From: Erythrobacter sp. 3-20A1M
GTDB taxonomy: Bacteria; Pseudomonadota; Alphaproteobacteria; Sphingomonadales; Sphingomonadaceae
Assembly (NCBI RefSeq): GCF_018636735.1
Contig: NZ_CP045200.1
Location: forward strand, 1,178,001-1,242,000
Direction: 5' to 3'
Length of the DNA stretch: 64,000 nucleotides
Under the pieces are notes generated by a model. The model searched no databases. It was not told the DNA's origin and was given only the letters and a program-made list of their open reading frames with translations. How positions within the stretch are numbered: the first letter of the stretch is position 1; every line of letters begins with the position of its first letter. The position numbers were made by a program, and so were the translations under genes. Positions 58,058 through 64,000 of the stretch are shown here, one piece after another.

Positions 58058-59284
58058 ATGGAGAGCTGGGATGTCATCATCGTGGGCGCCGGGCATGGCG
58101 GCGCCGCGACCGCCATCGCCCTGCGGCAGAAAGGCTTCGCGGGATCGATTGCGCTGATCACGCGCGAGAACCTGCCGCCCTACGAGCGCCCGCCGCTGTC
58201 GAAGGACTACCTGGCGGGCGACAAGCCATTCGAACGGATCCTGCTTCGCCCCGAAAGCTTCTGGGCGGACAAGGACATCGCCCTGCGGCTGGGCGAGGCC
58301 GTGACCGATATCGACCCGCTGCGGCGCGAGATCGCGCTCTACGACGGCACCCGCCTCCGCTACGGCAGCTTGGTCTGGGCGACCGGCGGCGACCCGCGAC
58401 GGCTGAGCTGTCCGGGCGCGGACAATGCCGGAGTGCACGCGATCCGCAACCGCGCCGATGTCGACCGGCTGAAGGCGGAGCTAGCGGGCGGCGCGCGGCG
58501 CGCAGTGGTGATCGGCGGCGGCTATATCGGGCTGGAGGCGGCGGCGGTCCTGCGCAAGTTCGGCTGCGAGGTCGCGGTGCTGGAATCGCAGGACCGGGTG
58601 CTGAACCGGGTCGCGGGCGAGGAGCTGTCGCGATTCTACGAGGCCGAACACCGCCGGCATGGCGTGGACCTGCGCACCGGCGTGACGGTATCCGGCATCG
58701 AGGGGCGGGACGGGCAGGCGACCGGCGTGACGCTGGCGGACGGGGAGACGATTCCCGCCGAAATCGTGATCGTGGGGATCGGCATCGTGCCCGCGATAGG
58801 CCCGCTGATCGCGGCGGGGGCGGCGGGCGCGAATGGTGTCGATGTGGACGAGTTCTGCCGCACCTCGCTGGAGGACGTCTATGCCATCGGCGACTGCGCC
58901 GCGCATGCCAACCCCTATGCCGACGGGGCGGTGATCCGCCTCGAATCGGTGCAGAACGCGCACGACATGGCGACCACCGTGGCGTTGGCGATCACGGGCG
59001 ACCACCAGCCCTACGACGCGGTGCCGTGGTTCTGGTCCAACCAGTACGATCTGCGGCTGCAGACCGTCGGCTTCTCGACCGATTTCGACCGCGCCGTGCT
59101 GCGCGGCGATCCGGCCGACCGCAGCTTCTCCGTGATCTACCTGCGCGAGGGGCGGGTGATCGCGCTCGACTGCGTCAACCGGACGAAGGATTACGTGCAG
59201 GGGCGCAAGCTGGTGGAGGCGCGGCTGGTGGCCGAGCCCGAGCGGCTCGCCGATACCGAAACCGCGCTCAAGGACCTGCTCTGA
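58058..59284 (+). CDS. FAD-dependent ferredoxin/rubredoxin-type reductase
   Basis: This is a 408-residue flavoprotein of the putidaredoxin-reductase family. The FAD motif is [19 protein letters not shown] at 6-24, and [13 protein letters not shown] is a conserved signature of this family. NAD(P)H binds at [15 protein letters not shown], and [11 protein letters not shown] is the second FAD contact. It transfers electrons from NAD(P)H to a ferredoxin serving, for example, a cytochrome P450. A CYP153-like P450 gene lies about 3.4 kb downstream and could be a client, which is inference. It overlaps convergent queG by 17 bases. Confidence 0.92.
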   Translation: MESWDVIIVGAGHGGAATAIALRQKGFAGSIALITRENLPPYERPPLSKDYLAGDKPFERILLRPESFWADKDIALRLGEAVTDIDPLRREIALYDGTRLRYGSLVWATGGDPRRLSCPGADNAGVHAIRNRADVDRLKAELAGGARRAVVIGGGYIGLEAAAVLRKFGCEVAVLESQDRVLNRVAGEELSRFYEAEHRRHGVDLRTGVTVSGIEGRDGQATGVTLADGETIPAEIVIVGIGIVPAIGPLIAAGAAGANGVDVDEFCRTSLEDVYAIGDCAAHANPYADGAVIRLESVQNAHDMATTVALAITGDHQPYDAVPWFWSNQYDLRLQTVGFSTDFDRAVLRGDPADRSFSVIYLREGRVIALDCVNRTKDYVQGRKLVEARLVAEPERLADTETALKDLL

Positions 59285-60311
59285 GCCGGGCGGCGGCCCA
59301 GTCGGCTGCCTCCGCCACCACCGGATCGCTATCGCTGCGCAGCGCCTCGACCTGGCCCAGCAGATCGGGCCGACCCGAATTGCCCGCCGCGATCAGGCAG
59401 TTGCGCACGAAGCGGTTGCGCCCGATCCGCTTTATAGGGCTGCCGGAGAACAATCGGCGGAAGCCTGCGTCGTCGAGCGCCAGCAGCTCCCCCAGCCGCG
59501 GCGCGACCAGTTCCGCGCGCGGCAGGAAGGCCCGGTGCCGCGCCGCGCTATCGGCGAACTTGTTCCACGGACACACCGCCAGGCAATCGTCGCAGCCATA
59601 GATGCGGTTGCCGATCGCGGCGCGAAATTCCTCCGGGATCGGGCCCGCATGCTCGATCGTGAGGTACGAGATGCAGCGGCGCGCATCGAGGCGATAGGGC
59701 GCGGGGAAGGCGTCGGTCGGGCACGCGTCCTGGCACGCCCGGCACGATCCGCAGCGGTCGGCATGAGGTTCGTCCGGCGCGAATTCCAGCGTTGAATAGA
59801 TCGCCCCCAGGAACAGCCAGCTGCCGTGGGCCTTGCTGACGAGGTTGGTATGCTTGCCCTGCCAGCCGATCCCCGCCGCCTCGCCCAGCGGCTTTTCCAT
59901 CACCGGCGCGGTATCGACGAACACTTTCAGCTCGCTCTCCGGCGCTTGTGCCACCAGCCAGCGCGCGAGCGCCTTCAGCGCCTTCTTCACCGTATCGTGA
60001 TAATCGCGCCCCTGCGCATAGACGGAAACGCGCCCCACCTCCCCCGCGTTCGCCAGGGCCAGCGGGTCGCGGTCGGGCGTGTAGGCCATGCCCAGCGCGA
60101 TGACGCTGCGCGCGGCGGGCCACATCCCTTGCGCCCCCGCGCGCACGGCGGGCTCGCGCTCCATCCATTTCATGGTGCCGTGCATTCCCTCGCCGAGCCA
60201 TTGCCGCAGCCGGTCGGCGCGCTCCTCCCCCTCGTCCGCGCGCGCGAAGCCGATCGCGGCGAAGCCCAGCCGCCGCCCTTCCGCCACCAGCCGCGTTTGC
60301 AGATCGTCCAC
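59268..60311 (-). CDS. queG: epoxyqueuosine reductase
   Basis: QueG carries out the last step of queuosine synthesis in tRNA, using cobalamin and two 4Fe-4S clusters. The 347-residue protein has the substrate/cobalamin domain, then the ferredoxin-like cysteine sets [12 protein letters not shown] and [14 protein letters not shown], and a C-terminal HEAT-like helical tail. Length is typical of the shorter QueG form. The cell must obtain cobalamin for activity. The gene diverges from the ABC transporter pair. Confidence 0.95.
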   Translation of the reverse strand: MDDLQTRLVAEGRRLGFAAIGFARADEGEERADRLRQWLGEGMHGTMKWMEREPAVRAGAQGMWPAARSVIALGMAYTPDRDPLALANAGEVGRVSVYAQGRDYHDTVKKALKALARWLVAQAPESELKVFVDTAPVMEKPLGEAAGIGWQGKHTNLVSKAHGSWLFLGAIYSTLEFAPDEPHADRCGSCRACQDACPTDAFPAPYRLDARRCISYLTIEHAGPIPEEFRAAIGNRIYGCDDCLAVCPWNKFADSAARHRAFLPRAELVAPRLGELLALDDAGFRRLFSGSPIKRIGRNRFVRNCLIAAGNSGRPDLLGQVEALRSDSDPVVAEAADWAAARLRAGP

Positions 60312-60356
60312 CCGCTTTAACGCCCTTGTATCGCGCGGAAGGGCAAGGCAATCAGC

Positions 60357-61358
60357 ATGACCATGGCAACAGCGCTAAGCGAAGCTCCGGCGACGGGCAA
60401 TCCATCCCCTTCCCCGCATCTGGCGATCGAGGCCCGCGGGCTGGTCAAACGGTTCGACGGCACCCTGGCGGTCGACGGGGTCGACATCGCGGTGCCGGAA
60501 GGCGCGATCTACGGCATCCTCGGCCCGAACGGCGCGGGCAAGACGACCACGCTGCGCATGCTGCTGGGCATCATCGACCCGGACGAGGGCGTGCGCCGCG
60601 TGCTCGGCCATGATCGCCCGCACGAGATCAGCCGGCTGATCGGGTATCTGCCGGAGGAGCGCGGCCTCTACCCCTCGATGAAGGCGTACGAGGCGATCGG
60701 CTTCATGGGTGCCCTGCGCGGTATGGACCTGAACGAGGCGAAGGCCCGCGGACGCGAGCTGCTGGAAGATTACGGCATGGGCTACGCCGCGGAACGCACC
60801 ATCCGCCAATTGTCGAAAGGCATGGCGCAGACCGTGCAGCTGCTCGGCACCTTCGTGCACCGGCCCAAACTGGTGGTCCTCGATGAACCGTTTTCCGGGC
60901 TCGACGCGCTCAATCAGGGCAAGCTGGAGAAGCTGATCCGCGAATGGGCGGAAGAGGGCACCACGGTGATCTTTTCCACCCACGTCATCCACCATGCGGA
61001 GCGGCTGTGCGACAGCGTCGCGATCATCGCCGGGGGCAAGGTGCCCTATGCCGGTCCGGTCGATGCCGCGCGCGACCGCATTCCGGCGCAGGTCCGACTG
61101 GAAACCAAGGCACGCGAAGGCGCATGGCGCAGCGCCCTGCCCGAGAGCGCGCGGCGCGAGCGGGATTTCTGGTACTTCCCCCTCCCGGACAGCGGGATAG
61201 AGCCGCTGTTGCGCGCGCTGATCGAAGGCGAAGCGGGCATCCAGTCGCTCTCCATCGAGCGGGCCGGGCTGCACGATGCCTTCGTGGAAATCGCCGGCGA
61301 AGCGGCGGCCCGCGAGTTGGAGGCTAGCGCACAGAAACAGGCGGAGAGCGCACGATGA
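60357..61358 (+). CDS. ABC transporter ATP-binding protein (NatA-like)
   Basis: This is a 333-residue ATPase of the DrrA/NatA branch. Walker A GPNGAGKTT lies at 56-64, the signature region is RQLSKGMAQTVQLLGTFV, Walker B is LVVLDEPFSGLD, and the H-loop is in STHVIHHAERLCD. A C-terminal extension of about 100 residues carries a DrrA-type domain. Its stop overlaps the permease start (ATGA), so the two make one transporter. The substrate may be Na+, an antibiotic or a lipid; the sequence does not say. ATG 60357 or ATG 60363 may be used. Confidence 0.92.
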   Translation: MTMATALSEAPATGNPSPSPHLAIEARGLVKRFDGTLAVDGVDIAVPEGAIYGILGPNGAGKTTTLRMLLGIIDPDEGVRRVLGHDRPHEISRLIGYLPEERGLYPSMKAYEAIGFMGALRGMDLNEAKARGRELLEDYGMGYAAERTIRQLSKGMAQTVQLLGTFVHRPKLVVLDEPFSGLDALNQGKLEKLIREWAEEGTTVIFSTHVIHHAERLCDSVAIIAGGKVPYAGPVDAARDRIPAQVRLETKAREGAWRSALPESARRERDFWYFPLPDSGIEPLLRALIEGEAGIQSLSIERAGLHDAFVEIAGEAAARELEASAQKQAESAR

Positions 61359-62599
61359 GTGGCGAGAACAGAACCAGCCGGCTGTCGGTGGCGCGCGCCG
61401 CCTTCGTCGTGGCGCGGCGCGATTTCACCGCGATCCTGTTCAGCAAGGCGTTCTTCTTCTTCCTGATCGGGCCGCTGATATTCGTCGGGATCAGCGGCGC
61501 CGCGGGATATATCGGGGCGAGCGCGGCCGATTCCGGCCCTCCCCCCGGGCTCGGCATCGTCATGTCGCCCGCCGACAACGCGGCGATGGTGCGCGCGCAC
61601 GAGTCGCTGGAGGATCTGATCGACCTGCCGCCGGTGGAGGCCGTTTCCGGCGGTGCGGCCACCGACATTCCCGCGCTGCTGGCGGACAAGGATCGCAATC
61701 TCGCGGCGGTGGTGAGCGGCAGCCTGTCGGCACCCGCTCTGCACGGGACGGAAGACCGGATCGACCGGTGGAAGGGCGATGTCTCCCTCCTCGCCGCAAC
61801 CGCGCGGGGTGACACCGCCTCCTATCCCGAGGTCACGCTGTTCCCCGCCGCGACCAGTCGGGCGAGCGAACGCTCCGCCCGGGCAGGCACGGCAACCGCA
61901 GCGATCACGCTGCTGTTCCTCCTGACCATGCTGCTCGCCGGCATGGTGATGTCCAACATGGTGGAGGAGAAGGCGAACAAGATCGTCGAAATCCTCGCCG
62001 CCGCCGTGCCGATGGACGCGGTTTTCCTGGGCAAGCTGTTCGCCATGCTGGCGGTCAGCTTCGTCGGGATCGCGGTGTGGGGCTCGGTCGCCGGGGTGAT
62101 CCTCGTGCTGGGGGCGAGCGCCATTCCCCCGCTGCCCGCGCCCGCGATCGGCTGGCCGCTGTTCGCCACGCTGTTCCTGCTCTATTTCGCCATGGCCTAT
62201 CTACTGATCGGATCGGTCTTCCTGGCGATCGGCGCAATGGCACCGACGGTTCGCGACGTGCAGACCATGTCGATGCCGGCGACCATGCTGCAGCTCGGCG
62301 TGTTCTTCCTCGCCACCTTTGCGGTCAGCTCCACCGGCTCTCCGATAGAGCTGGCGGCGATCGCCTTCCCGCTCAGCTCGCCCTACGTGATGCTGGCCCG
62401 CGCGGCGCAGGAGCCGGTGGTCTGGTGGCACTTCGCCGCCCTCGCCTGGCAAGTGCTGTGGGTGGTGCTGTTCGTGAAATTCGGGGCCACGCTGTTCCGG
62501 CGCAAGGTTCTCAAATCGGGCGGTGCCGGGCGTGCGAAGACGAAATCGACAGGGCTGCTGGCCGGTATCGCGGGGCTGGTATCCTCGCGACGGAATTGA
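61355..62599 (+). CDS. ABC transporter permease (NatB-like)
   Basis: This is a 414-residue ABC-2-type permease. One N-terminal helix (LFSKAFFFFLIGPLIFVGIS) is followed by a large extracytoplasmic domain and about five C-terminal helices (TAAITLLFLLTMLLAGMVM, LFAMLAVSFVGIAVWGSVA, and more). The block NMVEEKANKIVEILAAAVPM is the hallmark cytosolic loop of the NatB/YhaP family. It is coupled to the ATPase gene by a four-base overlap. Confidence 0.9.
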   Translation: MSGENRTSRLSVARAAFVVARRDFTAILFSKAFFFFLIGPLIFVGISGAAGYIGASAADSGPPPGLGIVMSPADNAAMVRAHESLEDLIDLPPVEAVSGGAATDIPALLADKDRNLAAVVSGSLSAPALHGTEDRIDRWKGDVSLLAATARGDTASYPEVTLFPAATSRASERSARAGTATAAITLLFLLTMLLAGMVMSNMVEEKANKIVEILAAAVPMDAVFLGKLFAMLAVSFVGIAVWGSVAGVILVLGASAIPPLPAPAIGWPLFATLFLLYFAMAYLLIGSVFLAIGAMAPTVRDVQTMSMPATMLQLGVFFLATFAVSSTGSPIELAAIAFPLSSPYVMLARAAQEPVVWWHFAALAWQVLWVVLFVKFGATLFRRKVLKSGGAGRAKTKSTGLLAGIAGLVSSRRN

Positions 62600-62708
62600 C
62601 CCGTCGCAAATGGCAACCGGCATATTGACATCGATGTAAGCGAGCGCAGGATACCCTCCGTCGAGAGGGCGGCCGGTTCATGAGTCGCCCCCGCCCAGGA
62701 GAGTGATC

Positions 62709-64000
62709 ATGGCCACGCAGGCCCAGCCCGCGCAGCAGTTTCGCAGCGCCCCCATCGCACACGAGGCGCTGCGCGCCCATCTCGCCGCACATCCTGAGGA
62801 CGCGCTGCATCACCCGCACCCCTGGGATACCAGCCGCAGCGACATCTATGTCGAGAACCGCTGGCAACCGATCTTCGCCGAGATGCGCGCCGCGGGGCCG
62901 GTGCACTATATTCCCGAGAGCCCCTATGGCCCCTATTGGAGCGTCGTTTCGCACAAGGCCATCCAGCACACCGAGGCGCTGCCCGAACTGTTCTCCTCCA
63001 GCTGGGAGCATGGCGGGATCACCATCCTCAATCGGATGAGCGACGAGACGCTGGCGGCCGAGGGACGCGAGCGGTTCGAACTGCCGATGTTCATCGCCAT
63101 GGACCGGCCCAAGCATACCGGCCAGCGCCGGACGGTCGCGCCCGCGTTCACCCCGGCGGAGATGAAGCGGCTGGAGCGCGACGTCCGAACTCGCACCGGG
63201 CAACTGCTCGACCGGTTGCCGCACGGCGAGACGTTCGACTGGGTGTCCGAGGTTTCCATTCCCCTCACCACCGGCATGCTGGCGATCCTGTTCGGCTTTC
63301 CGTGGGAGGACCGGCACCTGCTGACCTTCTGGTCCGACTGGGCGGGCGATACAGAGATCGCCACGGTGCGCGCGCTGGACGATCAGCGGATGGACATCCT
63401 GCAGGAAATGGGGGCCTATTTCGGCCAGCTGTGGGCTGAGCGGATGCAGGCGGAGCCCACGCCCGACCTCATTTCGATGATGATCCATTCGGAGGCCATG
63501 AACCAGATGGATCCTCAGGAATTCATGGGCAATCTGGTGCTGCTGATCGTCGGCGGCAACGACACCACGCGCAACACGATGAGCGGCATCGTCCACGAAC
63601 TGGACCGCTTCCCCGACCAGCGCGCGTTGTTCGAAGGCGACGCGGGGACCATCCCCAACGCGGTGCAGGAATGCATCCGCTACCAGACTCCTCTCAAGCA
63701 CATGCGCCGCACCTGCACCCAGGACACCGAACTGTTCGGGCAGAATATCGCGGCGGGCGACAAGGTGATCCTGTGGTACAATTCCGCCAATCGCGACGAG
63801 GAAGTGTTCGAGAACGCCGACACCCTCGACATCACGCGGGAGAATGCGCGGCGGCATCTTTCCTTTGGCTACGGCATCCACCGCTGCGTCGGCGCGCGGC
63901 TCGCGGAGCTTCAGCTGCGGGTGCTGATGGAGGAAATGCATGCGCGGAGGATGCGGGTGAACGTCGCGGGCGAGGTCGAGCGGGTACGGGCCAATTTCGT
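62709..64000 (+). CDS. cytochrome P450, CYP153-like (truncated by window end)
   Basis: This P450 runs off the end of the window (430 codons seen). ATG 62709 follows AGGAGAG. The I-helix oxygen-activation motif is VGGNDTTRNTM at about 282, and the K-helix region carries QECIRYQTPLKHMRRT. The haem ligand is Cys393 in LSFGYGIHRCVGARLAE. MFIAMDRPKHTGQRRTV and the haem region resemble CYP153, the bacterial terminal alkane and fatty-acid hydroxylases. The family call is from memory of CYP153 motifs and needs an alignment. A ferredoxin may lie beyond the window. No tRNA or other gene precedes it in the 109-base gap. Confidence 0.88.
   Translation, partial: MATQAQPAQQFRSAPIAHEALRAHLAAHPEDALHHPHPWDTSRSDIYVENRWQPIFAEMRAAGPVHYIPESPYGPYWSVVSHKAIQHTEALPELFSSSWEHGGITILNRMSDETLAAEGRERFELPMFIAMDRPKHTGQRRTVAPAFTPAEMKRLERDVRTRTGQLLDRLPHGETFDWVSEVSIPLTTGMLAILFGFPWEDRHLLTFWSDWAGDTEIATVRALDDQRMDILQEMGAYFGQLWAERMQAEPTPDLISMMIHSEAMNQMDPQEFMGNLVLLIVGGNDTTRNTMSGIVHELDRFPDQRALFEGDAGTIPNAVQECIRYQTPLKHMRRTCTQDTELFGQNIAAGDKVILWYNSANRDEEVFENADTLDITRENARRHLSFGYGIHRCVGARLAELQLRVLMEEMHARRMRVNVAGEVERVRANF

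Overview
This is a 64 kb stretch of high-GC chromosome from an alphaproteobacterium. Gene content and protein style point to the Sphingomonadales, most likely an Erythrobacteraceae (Erythrobacter or Altererythrobacter-like) strain. Supporting signs are the DUF3576-leuS-lptE-holA gene order, a 1562-residue NAD-dependent glutamate dehydrogenase, DUF455 and RHH_4 proteins, intracellular PHB metabolism, and many small lipoproteins. The family-level placement is inference from gene content, not from a phylogeny. I see no rRNA, tRNA, CRISPR array, transposase, prophage or integrase, so this reads as core chromosome without an obvious accessory island.

Layout. 0-9.2 kb: the 3' end of ribA, a GNAT acetyltransferase, a frameshifted DksA/TraR-type gene, recQ, small lipoproteins, phenylalanine hydroxylase (phhA), a YeaQ/GlsB-type stress membrane protein, uppP and a secreted M13 metallopeptidase. 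9.3-16.3 kb: an ABC exporter, intracellular PHB depolymerase (phaZ), a lipoprotein, a MaoC/thiolase pair and an uncharacterised membrane protein. 16.5-22.6 kb: gltB-gltD. 22.6-30.5 kb: a REP doublet, ung, an RNase D-like exonuclease, lptC-lptA, and the leftward DUF3576-leuS-lptE-holA operon. 30.5-40 kb: a probable outer-membrane protein, phaB, a secreted HExxH protein, frameshifted fumC with an RHH protein, murA, galU, an acyl-CoA ligase and an M23 peptidase. 40-49 kb: a glnE-bcp-DUF455 operon, an M28 peptidase, agmatine deiminase and thrS. 49.4-53.1 kb: a small membrane protein/membrane protein/Xre regulator operon, two alpha/beta hydrolases and an LLM-class oxidoreductase. 53.3-64 kb: GDH, a ferredoxin-reductase-type flavoprotein, queG, a NatAB-like ABC pair and a CYP153-like cytochrome P450 that runs off the end.

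Functional themes are glutamate and nitrogen metabolism (gltBD, glnE, GDH, agmatine deiminase), envelope biogenesis (lptC, lptA, lptE, uppP, murA, galU, M23), and acyl-CoA, PHB and possibly alkane metabolism (phaB, phaZ, thiolase, MaoC, acyl-CoA ligase, CYP153).

I did not find a large new gene system. The most interesting non-genic signal is an imperfect element of about 100 bp present three times (22905-23002, 33313-33411 and 49330-49234). In each copy a TTGACT-like hexamer lies 65-67 nt before a well-conserved core. Two copies lie in the same orientation 75-97 nt upstream of fumC and thrS. Second is an operator-like TTGTCA-TTA-TGACAA palindrome in front of a small membrane-protein/Xre operon. 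Two genes (dksA-type and fumC) each lack exactly one base, and a third (a small lipoprotein) may be frameshifted; assembly indels or recent pseudogenes are both possible.
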